The notes: generated by a model not told the origin, from the letters alone. Shown: positions 17,328-27,172, counted from the stretch's first letter. The stretch is 64,000 bases of DNA from Teredinibacter purpureus (GCF_014217335.1 NZ_CP060092.1:3861501-3925500), one strand, 5' to 3'. Translations and numbers: made by a program.

Positions 17328-17657
17328 TTACGGACACAACCGAACAGACGCTTCTGTTGTACCGGCACCATAGGCCTCAAGAAAATAACCAATCTTAGTG
17401 TTATCCGACGCCGCTGTTGTTAAACGACTATTGCCGTCATCCCAATAAGCCGCAGCATAAGCTGCTGGGGTATCAGCCGAGGTTTTGGGCAGGGTATAAC
17501 ACTCCACCACAACAGCCTCACCCTGCTCACCCGACAAAACATCAGCTTGCACCACACCAAACAAACCAGCAGTACCCAACAACACACCGTCACCACCATT
17601 TAAATCTGCGGCGGCTGTAAACGTTAGAACATCGCCTTTCTGTACATGATTTAACAT
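17328..17657 (-). CDS. capsid cement/decoration protein, DUF2190-like
   Basis: 109 residues just after the capsid gene, with a strong AAGGGGGA ribosome site. VQKGDVLTFTAAADLNGGDGVLLGTAGLFGV and the KIGYFLEAYGAGTTEASVRL ending are typical of DUF2190 proteins, which stabilise capsids by binding at surface points, as gpD does in lambda. Confidence 0.83.
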   Translation of the reverse strand: MLNHVQKGDVLTFTAAADLNGGDGVLLGTAGLFGVVQADVLSGEQGEAVVVECYTLPKTSADTPAAYAAAYWDDGNSRLTTAASDNTKIGYFLEAYGAGTTEASVRLCP

Positions 17658-17751
17658 GTGCTATCCCCCTTAATTAAATTAAAAAAACAAAAAAGGCCGC
17701 ACAGTGGCGACCCCTTATATAAAAAACCTAAATCGCGTTAAACCCTAATAA

Positions 17752-19941
17752 TTAGGATGCAACACCCGAATTTTTAACAATGCCACGACCGCCAATACAA
17801 CCCACACCAAAATCATGTGCAATTTTAAGGCTCATGCCGTCGGACTCGAAACCGTACTGCGTTTCCAACCGTGGGTTTTCTTCACCTTGCAGATACGCAT
17901 ATTCAAACACAGGAGCCTCATCAACTGGCGCCAACAAATAAAACGGATTGTTAGTAACACCATCAAGCCGCGATTCTGCTAATAGCGACAAGCTGTTACT
18001 GTGAATATTCACATCGGCCGCCTTCGTGGCCGCCACCGCCGCCAATTGCTTAAGCGCCTCTTCTTCACGCTCCGCACTTACAATAAGAATCGCACCGATC
18101 AAATCTAACTGCTCACCGTCCAAATCTGTTTGCTTACGCATCGCCTGCTTCATTTTTGCCAACGCAGCTTCTACACTGGCACCAGCATTTACCAGGGTAT
18201 TATTGTTTGCGGCATATAGGCTTGAACCGTTGTATTTGAGAGTTGATTTAAACAAATCCCAAAATATTTTTTGCTCTAACGCCGCCGCTTTTGAGCCAAC
18301 GCTTTGCATAAACTGCGTAAGCGAATTCAAATCATCGTTAATCATGTGGCGACGGCCGAACTTAAAGATGCGACCAAAACTATCTAACGAATAGCTATTA
18401 CCCGCTTCGCTGAATTTACCCGTTTTGTATTCACCACTTTCACCCACTTTCGACAACTGAGAGCCAGCCCCCATGGTAAGCACATGACGTTCTTTAAAAT
18501 CGGTAACACTTGCACGGCGGGCAACACTGGTAAAACTGCGCGATTTTTTCTTGTATGCCGATAACATTTCTTTATTACCAACATCAGCCAACATTAAAGG
18601 AAAATCACTGGCCGAACTGTATGCTTTGGCCATAACATCGTTTGGCGAAATACCATTAACACGCTCACCTTTTACAGATAGATAGCCCTTTGCCATTTCC
18701 ATTAATGAATTGTACGCAAATTCGCGCGAAGCCTCGGTATGCTGATAAACAGAAGGATTGGACCGCACCAACATCGCTTGCACCATGGCGGCACTCAAAT
18801 CACTACCCGACGACACTACACGAACCCCACCACCAGCAGGCATACCACTCTCTTTTCGAGCGGCCACCTGCTTAATAGCATCCATACTGGCATCTTCAAC
18901 GCTAAGATTTTTATCCAACCAACCCTTTACCACAGTTGCATCCAATTTAGCTTCGGCAGCAATTGACGCCAAGCGCACAGCATCCGCCTGAGTGGGAACA
19001 GCCGCCGGTCGCTCTTCAGCCCAATCAACACCCAACTTGCCTGCAACCACTTTTAATAATTCATCATCGGCCGATTGCGCACCCGATAAAACATCAACCG
19101 TAAGACCCTCTACGGCCAACCCTTTAACAGCATCGTCGGCAACGGTATATTCAGCCACTAGTGCTGCCGAAATTAGCAACGCTACTGCAGCCGATGTGCC
19201 GCCATTTTTTTTGGATTTTACATTGAACAACATAGTGCTACCCTTCTTCGCTTTTTGTGTTTGTGCGGCGGCTGCCGCAGTATGTGAAACTTTTTCTTTA
19301 TGCTGCAACAACGCGGCTTGCACTTTTTCACCAACGTGCAATTTAGCCGCTACAGGAATTTCATAATCAAATAACGCGGTAGCAAAACCCGCATCTACCG
19401 CTTCTTGGCCTATATAAAAATGATCTTTACCATCGGCCAAAATATCTTCTATTTGCTCGACCGTTTGACCGGAACGCTGCGCTAAAATATTGACATAACC
19501 GCGCTCGATACTCTCTAGCTGCTCGGCAGCATCGCGCAAGTCGTTAGCATTACCACCTACAGCGTAGGCGCCCGTATTCACCTTATGCAGATGAAAAAAA
19601 CCATTAGCCGGTATGTGACGCTCTTCACCCGCGAGAAACAAAGCCCCCCCCATGCTGGCGGCAATACCATCTATATGCGTTATCACTTTTTTATTACTGC
19701 TGCGCAACGCGTGATACATAGCCAAGCCTTCCATCACATTGCCGCCATCAGAATTAATGCGAACAACAATCACACCACCCTCTAACGCTTCAATTTCGGA
19801 GACAATGGTTTTTGCATCCAAACTTTCCCACCAATCACCAACATCACCGTAAATTAATAACTCACCTTTGGTATTAATTGAGCAGTGCGCATTGAGTGCA
19901 ATATTTTTTTTACCCAATTGCGCAAAATATTTATGCGGCAT
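17752..19941 (-). CDS. head maturation protease fused to major capsid protein
   Basis: 729 residues from the ATG at 19941, which overlaps the portal stop and lies 6 bases from GGAGAGG; longer starts would run far into the portal gene. Residues 1-210 are a ClpP-type serine protease: SDGG strand, GIAASMGGALF with the catalytic Ser96, and the FFHLHKVN histidine region. A linker with an internal MLFNVKSKK (about 236) is followed by a capsid domain in the C-terminal 400 residues (VARRASVTDFKERH; FGRRHMINDDLNSL; ending FGVGCIGGRGIVKNSG), similar to Mu-type heads. Protease, scaffold region and shell are thus made as one chain to be cut. Such fusions are known in some prophages. Confidence 0.88.
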   Translation of the reverse strand: MPHKYFAQLGKKNIALNAHCSINTKGELLIYGDVGDWWESLDAKTIVSEIEALEGGVIVVRINSDGGNVMEGLAMYHALRSSNKKVITHIDGIAASMGGALFLAGEERHIPANGFFHLHKVNTGAYAVGGNANDLRDAAEQLESIERGYVNILAQRSGQTVEQIEDILADGKDHFYIGQEAVDAGFATALFDYEIPVAAKLHVGEKVQAALLQHKEKVSHTAAAAAQTQKAKKGSTMLFNVKSKKNGGTSAAVALLISAALVAEYTVADDAVKGLAVEGLTVDVLSGAQSADDELLKVVAGKLGVDWAEERPAAVPTQADAVRLASIAAEAKLDATVVKGWLDKNLSVEDASMDAIKQVAARKESGMPAGGGVRVVSSGSDLSAAMVQAMLVRSNPSVYQHTEASREFAYNSLMEMAKGYLSVKGERVNGISPNDVMAKAYSSASDFPLMLADVGNKEMLSAYKKKSRSFTSVARRASVTDFKERHVLTMGAGSQLSKVGESGEYKTGKFSEAGNSYSLDSFGRIFKFGRRHMINDDLNSLTQFMQSVGSKAAALEQKIFWDLFKSTLKYNGSSLYAANNNTLVNAGASVEAALAKMKQAMRKQTDLDGEQLDLIGAILIVSAEREEEALKQLAAVAATKAADVNIHSNSLSLLAESRLDGVTNNPFYLLAPVDEAPVFEYAYLQGEENPRLETQYGFESDGMSLKIAHDFGVGCIGGRGIVKNSGVAS

Positions 19942-21445
19942 CATCCTCTCCACTTTTACCTGTAAAGTCATCGTTGGACGCACCCTCTTGAGGTACGCCT
20001 TGCAACTGACCATTTTTGTTTGTTGTGTTGGAATCTGAATCTAAAATAATATTTAGTGATTCAGCCAACGCACGATCTTCTGCAATTTCAGCCAATACGG
20101 TTTCAACATCCAAACCCCACTCTCGCAACTCTCCCTGCAACGAACCTAGGCCCGCCCGCATTTTTTGAATAATGGCTGGAAGCTCATTTTTAAGATCTAG
20201 AATTTCTTTTCGCGGGGGGCTCCACGCAAAGCTAATACCCGAAAGGTCGTAACCTTTTAACGCTGCAGCCTCTAACCACCAGCGTTCAATTTTTTTAATC
20301 TGCATAGGCATTAACATGCGGCGACGGCGGCGCGATGCCGCCAGGTGCATACGAATAGCCGCCATTTTTTCGGCCGCAAAATTACCCTCGCTATAATCGC
20401 CTGTAAGCGCGCTGTAGGTAACTTCGTAGGCCGTTGCCATTAATCGCTCTTGATTTTTTGCAAAAGAATCCTGCCCGCTAATGGTAGGAGGCGTACTAAA
20501 CGCAATACGATCTGTGCCCGCTAGCCGCGCAGCAAAGCCCGGTTCAGCGGTTTCAGGAATGATCGGATCGGCTGCCCCACCGGTTCCATCCTCTGAATAA
20601 ATCGCAAAACCAAAACAGGCGGCCATGCGCTGTAACTCGATAAACGCATCATTAAAATCATCCATGCCTTTCATGCGAGTAAAAACGCTGTAGCCTTTTG
20701 GTAGACCGCGCAGTTGCCCAGGCCTTAAAATTTCGTAAACATGCGCAACATAATCGGCATCTACAACCTGTGATGTTAAATTTTTCCCTGCCCTATCCCC
20801 CGGATGAGAATTAAATAACCAGTACCCAGAACGACGACCACCCGAAAACCGAATGCCCTGCATATTGCCAGCACCATCCGAAACGCCCGAGTCTTTACTA
20901 TCGTCTAAATAATCCCCCTCAAGCAGTTGCAAACGAAGCGGCACTGACAAGCGACGGTCAGTTGACAAGCGCCCAAGCATTAGCGCCTCGCCACTTAGCG
21001 CCACTCCTCGCGCGGTTGCCCCCTGCAAACCAAATAAATCTAATTGGCCATCAAAATCAATTTCTGGATTTTGCATCCAATCGCGCATAAGCGAATCGGC
21101 CAATGCAATTTTTCTTTTTGCTTTTTTGCTTTTATCGGCATGCTTAGCTTTAGGTGTGATGCCAGTGCCAACTGTATACGTGTCGATAGCATTAACAGCA
21201 TTACCTACATACGGGTTGTTGCGCTCTAATTCGCGCGAAGCATCACGCAGCGCCTTTAAACTTAAACGCCCTTCGGCATTTTGACTTGTACCCGCACCAC
21301 GAAACCAACGCCGCCCTTTACCAGCGCCATCGTAACCAGCCGCCGCACTCATCGCCTGCAAACGCGCTGTTACCATGCGCGCATACTGACGCTTTTGCGC
21401 ACGCTGCGGATCAAGAGCAAGGATTGCCCTGTCTAAAAAGCTCAT
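19931..21445 (-). CDS. portal protein (lambda gpB family)
   Basis: 504 residues, typical of phage_portal_2: MSFLDRAILALDPQRAQKRQYARM start, LERNNPYVGNAVNAI, LLEGDYLDDS, the HVYEILRPGQLRGLPKGYSVFTRM block and ERWWLEAAALKGYDL. It forms the DNA-entry ring of the head. Overlaps the gpW-like gene by 4 bases and the protease-capsid gene by 11. Confidence 0.92.
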   Translation of the reverse strand: MSFLDRAILALDPQRAQKRQYARMVTARLQAMSAAAGYDGAGKGRRWFRGAGTSQNAEGRLSLKALRDASRELERNNPYVGNAVNAIDTYTVGTGITPKAKHADKSKKAKRKIALADSLMRDWMQNPEIDFDGQLDLFGLQGATARGVALSGEALMLGRLSTDRRLSVPLRLQLLEGDYLDDSKDSGVSDGAGNMQGIRFSGGRRSGYWLFNSHPGDRAGKNLTSQVVDADYVAHVYEILRPGQLRGLPKGYSVFTRMKGMDDFNDAFIELQRMAACFGFAIYSEDGTGGAADPIIPETAEPGFAARLAGTDRIAFSTPPTISGQDSFAKNQERLMATAYEVTYSALTGDYSEGNFAAEKMAAIRMHLAASRRRRRMLMPMQIKKIERWWLEAAALKGYDLSGISFAWSPPRKEILDLKNELPAIIQKMRAGLGSLQGELREWGLDVETVLAEIAEDRALAESLNIILDSDSNTTNKNGQLQGVPQEGASNDDFTGKSGEDDAA

Positions 21446-21639
21446 TGGTAACCCCGATTAAAACCCATCATTAAAGGCTTAGGTTTACTGCCGCTAAGTT
21501 CAGACTTCATGGCTGATAAGGTTCGCCTCATCTCACCAAGGTCGCGGTATTCAATTTCCCGATCTCCTCGCTTGGCTTTACGCGCACCGCTATAAATAGC
21601 CTTTTCAAGATCATTAATATCTTGTTGAGTTACAGCCAT
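21442..21639 (-). CDS. head-tail joining protein gpW-like
   Basis: 65 residues: TQQDINDLEKAIYSGARKAKRGDREIEYRDLGEMRRTLSAM, the helix-strand-helix pattern of gpW, which closes the filled head for tail joining. Place between large terminase and portal is as in lambda. Confidence 0.88.
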   Translation of the reverse strand: MAVTQQDINDLEKAIYSGARKAKRGDREIEYRDLGEMRRTLSAMKSELSGSKPKPLMMGFNRGYQ

Positions 21640-23648
21640 TAATCTCGCCTTTTAAATGTTGATTTTTTAACGGTGTACCGTGGCGCATTATCTTTAGCCG
21701 GAACCAAGGGCACCGCCTCATTAAATAAATCGGATTGGGTAACGGCCACTTCAATCTTGTCCCATTCCGCATCGGTTGTGATGTGTATTTTTATCGCTCG
21801 CGCTGCATGTTCTGCGTACACCTCACAATCCCAAAATTCACAAGGACAGCCCGGTTTTTGCTTCCACACCAAACGCCCAGTTTTATCTGCGACTTTGGCC
21901 TCGGCTACCAACTGCTCAAAATAATCTGCACGCAAATCGTTCGCGCGATAAAAATGGAAACGCCCTTCACCCCGAGCATTAAGCTTGAGCTGATCCGACA
22001 AATAATCTTTTGCTTTGTTTGTGCCCACCATGTAAAGCTTGACGTTTTTTCGGTCGGCTTTCGTGAGCTTGTCTGGGTTTTGAAAATTAAGCACTTTGCC
22101 CGCAGGAGGGGGCGAAAATACAGGCGGATTTGTTCGAGAACTCGAACCTTTAATCGCCATTATTTTTACAGCCGGGTATTTTTTTTGCCGCGTTGTTACC
22201 CACTCATATACAGCGTCAGTAGCATGCCCACCAGAGTCAATAGAAATGGCACCGGCATATAACGACCGACCGCTTTCATGCTCAAACGCTGCAAACACGA
22301 TGCGATCCAACTCTACCCACACTGGATCATCAATACTGGTTGTGCTGACTTTTGCATAAATCTCATCGGCATACATCAACCAAGAGCGACGCCCCCGACC
22401 ATGCGCGCGTATAAGCACAGCCAAACGGTTATCTTGCACATCGATGCCAACTGTTATTTTTAAGCCACCACTAGGGCAAACTTTTTCTGCTCGCTGCGAC
22501 TCCGAATCTTCTTTTGCGTGCGCCAATAATGTTTCTGCATTGTCGCGCCCATCTTGATACTCGTAAGGACGACCAAGCTTGGAGTTAATAAAAACAACTT
22601 GCTTTGATGTGTCGCCACGCGATGCGTAGTACTCAGCCTCTAAATAATCTTTTACTAGCGAATGAACACCCACCCCATTTAAACAACTGTACAATTCATT
22701 TAAACAGGTAAACCCTGCAACAGTGGTTGTTGGTTTAGTTGCAACCCACCCACAAAGCGGGTCACCTGCGGCCATTGCAGCGGCCACTGTTGCACGTATA
22801 TTTTCCTTTCGCTGATAATCGTCCCACGGAGAACCGCAGTGCGGGCATACATAGACAGCCAAATCAGGACGATTAAAGCCGAATATTTCATGGCGCTCAC
22901 CGCTCTCACTATCAGCCTCCCAACCGTGAACATTTTCAAAATCTAAAACGTGCAGTTGCTTACATTCGTGGCAACCAATAGGTAATACGCGGCGGTCAGA
23001 CAACCGAATATATTCATCAACACGCGAAAAACCTTTTTGAGATGGCGTTCCGCCCAGTATTTTTTTTGGCGGCACAGGCGAACGTTTTGTTCTCTCAAAC
23101 AATAATTTAATCGAGTCGCCTTGGTTGCCAACATCCTCGTTAGCATCATCAGGCTCCTCAACAAAAACAAAACTCGCTGTGGTGCTTTTTACATTGCCTG
23201 GGCTATTCGACCCAAACAACTCCAAAAAACCACCATCAAACACTTTTCGCAGCGTTGTATTACCATCACGAGTCGAACCACTAAAACTCATTCGCTCGGC
23301 TACTGGCTTGGTAGCCAAACCAACGGGCTTCATTTTTGTAAGAGCAAATTTTTTCGCGGCACTTTCACTGGCAAACATCCCAAGAAAAACACCCGCCTGC
23401 GTGCAAATTCGTTTAAATATGTATGCCAGTAATGCGGTCGTCCACAAAACCTGCGCCGCCTTCATGCAGTATATTTCTTCGATTTTTGGATCATCGAAGG
23501 CCGCAAAAATCCCATAAAGGTGGGGGCCATACTCCAGCGAAAATTCACGCTGACAAGCACCAACCTCCTCCGGCAACTGTAAATATTTTTGCGACCATTC
23601 AGCAGTATTAACGGGCGGCTTAGGCTTAATATCCTCCGCCACCTGCAA
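21639..23648 (-). CDS. terminase large subunit (gpA family)
   Basis: 669 residues from a TTG at 23648, chosen because GGGGAGGA lies 6 bases upstream; an ATG at 23675 or a longer start is possible. ATPase part: CQREFSLEYGPHLYGIFAAFDDPKIEEIYCMKAAQVLWTTALL-type box and FVFVEEPDD (Walker B). Nuclease part: TVGIDVQDNRL and SIDSGGHATDAVYEW supply acidic residues. A zinc-type pair CHECKQL and CPHCGSPW lies between. Cuts and packages DNA with the small subunit. The A-run type motif and gene order support a cos-type phage. Confidence 0.9.
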   Translation of the reverse strand: MQVAEDIKPKPPVNTAEWSQKYLQLPEEVGACQREFSLEYGPHLYGIFAAFDDPKIEEIYCMKAAQVLWTTALLAYIFKRICTQAGVFLGMFASESAAKKFALTKMKPVGLATKPVAERMSFSGSTRDGNTTLRKVFDGGFLELFGSNSPGNVKSTTASFVFVEEPDDANEDVGNQGDSIKLLFERTKRSPVPPKKILGGTPSQKGFSRVDEYIRLSDRRVLPIGCHECKQLHVLDFENVHGWEADSESGERHEIFGFNRPDLAVYVCPHCGSPWDDYQRKENIRATVAAAMAAGDPLCGWVATKPTTTVAGFTCLNELYSCLNGVGVHSLVKDYLEAEYYASRGDTSKQVVFINSKLGRPYEYQDGRDNAETLLAHAKEDSESQRAEKVCPSGGLKITVGIDVQDNRLAVLIRAHGRGRRSWLMYADEIYAKVSTTSIDDPVWVELDRIVFAAFEHESGRSLYAGAISIDSGGHATDAVYEWVTTRQKKYPAVKIMAIKGSSSRTNPPVFSPPPAGKVLNFQNPDKLTKADRKNVKLYMVGTNKAKDYLSDQLKLNARGEGRFHFYRANDLRADYFEQLVAEAKVADKTGRLVWKQKPGCPCEFWDCEVYAEHAARAIKIHITTDAEWDKIEVAVTQSDLFNEAVPLVPAKDNAPRYTVKKSTFKRRD

Positions 23649-24147
23649 GAAAATCCTCCCCAAGTTTTTCCGCATTTTTTGCAACGCGTCTGGATGCAGA
23701 GCGCACAGGTTCGTCGATGAGATCATCCTCAAATTCCAAATCTTCAAATTGAGATCGAAACTTGGCTTTTACAACCGAACCAAGCTCACTAATCGCACCG
23801 TTAACCTCTCTCGCAAACACACTAGCAGCCGCCACAAACTCTTCTGCAGGAGCCAAGATTCCCATCTCTTTTAAATTCGCTAAACGAAGCGCCAACGTCT
23901 TTTCGGTTGACTCCTCTATACGCTGCTCAGTAAGCGTCTTCTGAGCATCACCACCCCGCCCAGCCGCCTCCGAACGCAAATCATCTATATAAACCTTCAA
24001 CCATTCACGGTAGGTGCCACCGCGTGAAAGCAACCCCTTTTCGACACGCTTATTAATCGCTTGTTTAGTGCAACCAACCAGGTCAGCAAAACCCGATTGC
24101 GTCGCCGCCGCGTCCAAATCAATTACACTAGACAAAACAACCCCCAA
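23626..24147 (-). CDS. terminase small subunit (Nu1-like)
   Basis: 173 residues; N-terminal winged HTH (DLDAAATQSGFADLVGCTKQAINKRVEKGLL) as in Nu1, then a helical linker (EQRIEESTEKTLALRLANLKEMGILAPAEEF) and C-terminal part that would bind the large subunit. Starts with TTG at 24147 or at 24135, where GGGGG precedes. Recognises cos DNA, which should lie just upstream. Confidence 0.87.
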   Translation of the reverse strand: MGVVLSSVIDLDAAATQSGFADLVGCTKQAINKRVEKGLLSRGGTYREWLKVYIDDLRSEAAGRGGDAQKTLTEQRIEESTEKTLALRLANLKEMGILAPAEEFVAAASVFAREVNGAISELGSVVKAKFRSQFEDLEFEDDLIDEPVRSASRRVAKNAEKLGEDFLAGGGGY

Positions 24148-24237
24148 TAAAAAAGAGAGATCAACGCGTCCACGTCAACCCCCCTTACAAACCCCCAACT
24201 AACGAAATTTCGCGCACTTGCGTACCGTACTGGATAC

Positions 24238-24247
24238 CCCCATGGGG
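24238..24247. other. candidate cos nick-site palindrome
   Basis: CCCCATGGGG, a perfect 10-bp palindrome in the 105-bp gap directly before the small terminase gene, where lambda-like phages keep cos. No further proof; the neighbouring sequence CGCGCACTTGCGTACCG is also GC-rich and partly symmetric. Confidence 0.35.
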
Positions 24248-24252
24248 AGAAC

Positions 24253-24612
24253 CTATAGCAGGGGGGGGGCTACTTGCGACCTCACTACCTCAATACCTAC
24301 GCCACGCTGATACTTTCGACCATCATCAAACTCAACACGATTAACCAATTGATACAACCCCTCAACCGGTGCAACCGAAAGCAAAACAGCATTAGCAACA
24401 GAAAACGACCTACCCGAAACATCATCCGTAACCATCGCCGCATGGTTTTCACCCCGCACTTCCCAGCCATCAGGCAACAACCACTCGCTAAATGAGAGTG
24501 ACGCCCCACGCACAAGATCATCCCACGCAACCCAAACCCAATCCTCATCGCCAGCGTCCCAACGCTGCTTAAACACCGGGGTAATAACACCGTCATGCAC
24601 AACTATACTCAT
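24253..24612 (-). CDS. phage protein of unknown function
   Basis: 119 residues, not recognised: SIVVHDGVITPVFKQRWDAGDEDWVWVAWDDLVRG. It contains no membrane segment. Start ATG overlaps the stop of the preceding gene. A run of nine Cs in the last codons (antisense of about 24259-24267) could make the C-terminus variable. It belongs to a small block of structural-looking genes upstream of terminase. Confidence 0.65.
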   Translation of the reverse strand: MSIVVHDGVITPVFKQRWDAGDEDWVWVAWDDLVRGASLSFSEWLLPDGWEVRGENHAAMVTDDVSGRSFSVANAVLLSVAPVEGLYQLVNRVEFDDGRKYQRGVGIEVVRSQVAPPLL

Positions 24613-24986
24613 TATGCAGGATCTTCAATTTCTTCATCGTGCGCCGAAATCGTTACCGTTCCGCCGCTCGTTAATGTTTGCGTTGCACAGGTCGTTACCC
24701 GCAACAGTGTAGTGCCGTCATCACGCGCAATATGAGTAGCGTCACCGTTAGCCGTGATGCTCAAATTTGCTTGTTGCGCGATAGTGAGCTTTCTACCACT
24801 CACATCACCGTTAGCGATAACGTAATCGCCATTACCCACCCCAGCAACCAACGTTCCACTGGCCAACACTAAGCCCGAAATTGCCGCATAGTTAGCAGGC
24901 TCAGCAGAGCAAACCGTTATAGTTATACATGTTGCGCTCTTGTTATGCGCCGCATCTAGCACGTCATCGTGTACCGACTTACCCAT
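24612..24986 (-). CDS. conserved phage structural-type protein
   Basis: 124 residues starting MGKSVHDDVLDAAHNKSATCITITVCSAEPANY, with GDYVIANGDVSGRKLTIAQQANLSI and an ending SAHDEEIEDPA. I recall this pattern in many phages next to fibre or head genes, without known function. Good AGG ribosome site; part of a four-gene run before terminase. Confidence 0.72.
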   Translation of the reverse strand: MGKSVHDDVLDAAHNKSATCITITVCSAEPANYAAISGLVLASGTLVAGVGNGDYVIANGDVSGRKLTIAQQANLSITANGDATHIARDDGTTLLRVTTCATQTLTSGGTVTISAHDEEIEDPA

Positions 24987-24989
24987 GAC

Positions 24990-25220
24990 CTAACCCTCTG
25001 TTGACACTGTAGTTGTTGCCACTTTGCGCGGGGCCACCTCGACATGATTAGGATTTAACGCTACCGCCTCACCCATACCCTCGGCTTTTACAAAACCAGC
25101 ACGGTGCCACCGCTCAACGTCCGACACTTCGATGCCCTGCAATTTATCGCTGTCGTGCCTGTTACCCACTTCAAACGAGACGTGGCCCGCTTTAAATTCG
25201 TTCATCACTTCAAAATTCAT
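24990..25220 (-). CDS. small phage protein of unknown function
   Basis: 76 residues, hydrophilic: MNFEVMNEFKAGHVSFEVGNRHDSDKLQGIEVSDVERWHRAGFVKAEG. Ribosome site GAGGG before the ATG. Follows the 649-residue repeat protein by 2 bases and precedes the 124-residue protein by 3, so it is cotranscribed with them. No function assigned. Confidence 0.65.
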   Translation of the reverse strand: MNFEVMNEFKAGHVSFEVGNRHDSDKLQGIEVSDVERWHRAGFVKAEGMGEAVALNPNHVEVAPRKVATTTVSTEG

Positions 25221-25222
25221 GC

Positions 25223-27172
25223 TCAGCCCTCGACCGATACAATGCGATCAATTTTTTGAATTAACACCACACGCTGCCCTCCGCGAATATCGACAACATG
25301 CCGCCCACTGAATGACCCACCGCCAATCACAATAGAATCGGCTAAATGCAAATGCTGAGAGTCATCAATAACAATAAAACTGTTTTGAGCCAATTCCGGC
25401 TCCTCGATAATTAACGCATTAATTGATTTTTGAACAACTAAAAACGTTTCGTTGCTTAGCGTTGGGGCACCCGATAGACAGCCATGCCGCACACTATCAG
25501 ACTGCACAGAAAACGAAATAAATAGGCTGGGGGTTTCGCTGCTGTGAGTATGCGAGCCATCAACAACACCCAAAACATGAGCCCGCGTCAAGACTATTTC
25601 ACCCACCGCATTAGCATATAACACCGAATCAACATCCAGTATCACACCAGAACTCAATACAACCGCATCAGACGCATGACCGTGAGTAATACGCGTAACA
25701 TCAATAGTATTGTTTTGAATTAAATTAATAATTCCCGCGCGGTGCGCACTAATTGAATCATTAACGTTAATTTGGCCACTCTGCACCAGCACCGATACTT
25801 CAACAAACTGAGAGTGAGCTACATCGTTAACAATTAACAATCCCGCACCCGTTAGCGTTGCAACCTCAACGTTGTGAGCGTGCAACGCTTTAGCAATCGC
25901 CAGCACGCTAGACTGAGTAAACGCAGGAGACTCGGAATTATGATCATGTAGCGCGGCGGCCGCAGTTATAGCTGCAGCCGAAAACAAATTAATCGCACTC
26001 ACACCCTGGGAATGCGTCGCCACGTCAACCGCCAAAATATTTGCCTGAACTAATCCCGCAGCTTGCGAACGATTAACATGCGAAACCTTGCTTGCCGCTA
26101 ACAAAAATACCGACGGGATAACGCTAAACGAGTCAGCAACGGAAATAGCCACCCCACCCACCAGAGCCGACGCCGGAATAGCAATACCATCAATAACATC
26201 GCTTACCGAAATCGAATAACCCGCAAATGCAGGCAGCGTAATATTTATCGTTTTACCGTCACCGCTGCGCGTAATATTCGCCAACGGGACCGCATCCCGA
26301 ACAACATCATTCCAACCCCCAACAGGGCTCAACGACGCCGAAATACCCGCACGAATATCCGCACGGACAGCATCAAATGTAGCACCGGCTGTCACCCACT
26401 CATCGCCAGTTAATGTTAACGTTAAGAACCCGCCTCCTCCTACAATATCCAGCTCGCCAGCACCCGTCGCCAGCGAGCCACCGATCGTGACACTCGCAGC
26501 TAACACAGTTGAAAAAACAAGTATGGCCCCAGCCAAACCACTCGAATCAACACTACCCGTCTGCGTCGCTATAGACGTTTTAATTCCCGTTACGCCATCG
26601 TTGGCACTAGCAGCAAAATGCGACATATCGAAATACCCGCGCTCACCCGCGTAGTCCGACGTTAACCCATTACTATACGAAACAGATTTTGGATTATCGA
26701 TACCACTACCATTTTTACTCACGACACAGCCCCACACAAACATACGCCCCGCTGACACAGAAACGGTCGCACCAATATCAATCGTTGAACCGTTAGACGT
26801 CGCACCATCGTCGGCAAAATCGGAATCGAGCAATACCCACTGATCCTCACCAGCCTCAAGCTCGTACTCGAAAATTGTGAGACGCATGGTATTAAAAGTA
26901 CCATCGTCACACGTGAAAGACACCGGCTCAGACACACCCGCAACTTTAAAAAAAACAGACGCTGATCGACGATACGAACCATCGGACTGAGCAGTAGTGT
27001 TCGCCACCTGATGAACCCAGTCATCACCAGTAACAACATGGTCACCAGCACTGCCCCCCGACCGCTCAGACGTGCACGCTATAAGCAAGCTACCCACTAA
27101 CGGAGCGCTAGAGAATACCGCTTCTGAAGGAGACCCCCACGACCCAACCGCCACTTGCCGTAAAATTGCCAC
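25223..27172 (-). CDS. large repeat-bearing phage surface/fibre-type protein
   Basis: 649 residues. Residues 1-225 look like a beta-sandwich domain (VGSLLIACTSERSGG, TIFEYELEAGEDQWVLLDSDF, SGLAGAILVFSTVL). After a glycine-rich link and a second domain (240-345), residues about 360-630 hold some ten degenerate repeats of about 26 residues with the pattern A-x-x-H-S/H-x-x-E-x-x-x-L-x-Q-x-x-x-L-x-V-x-D, rich in SH, HAHN and HSQ. Such periodic beta repeats suggest an elongated head or tail fibre. It lies upstream of terminase, far from the tail fibre. No family name assigned. Confidence 0.72.
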   Translation of the reverse strand: MAILRQVAVGSWGSPSEAVFSSAPLVGSLLIACTSERSGGSAGDHVVTGDDWVHQVANTTAQSDGSYRRSASVFFKVAGVSEPVSFTCDDGTFNTMRLTIFEYELEAGEDQWVLLDSDFADDGATSNGSTIDIGATVSVSAGRMFVWGCVVSKNGSGIDNPKSVSYSNGLTSDYAGERGYFDMSHFAASANDGVTGIKTSIATQTGSVDSSGLAGAILVFSTVLAASVTIGGSLATGAGELDIVGGGGFLTLTLTGDEWVTAGATFDAVRADIRAGISASLSPVGGWNDVVRDAVPLANITRSGDGKTINITLPAFAGYSISVSDVIDGIAIPASALVGGVAISVADSFSVIPSVFLLAASKVSHVNRSQAAGLVQANILAVDVATHSQGVSAINLFSAAAITAAAALHDHNSESPAFTQSSVLAIAKALHAHNVEVATLTGAGLLIVNDVAHSQFVEVSVLVQSGQINVNDSISAHRAGIINLIQNNTIDVTRITHGHASDAVVLSSGVILDVDSVLYANAVGEIVLTRAHVLGVVDGSHTHSSETPSLFISFSVQSDSVRHGCLSGAPTLSNETFLVVQKSINALIIEEPELAQNSFIVIDDSQHLHLADSIVIGGGSFSGRHVVDIRGGQRVVLIQKIDRIVSVEG

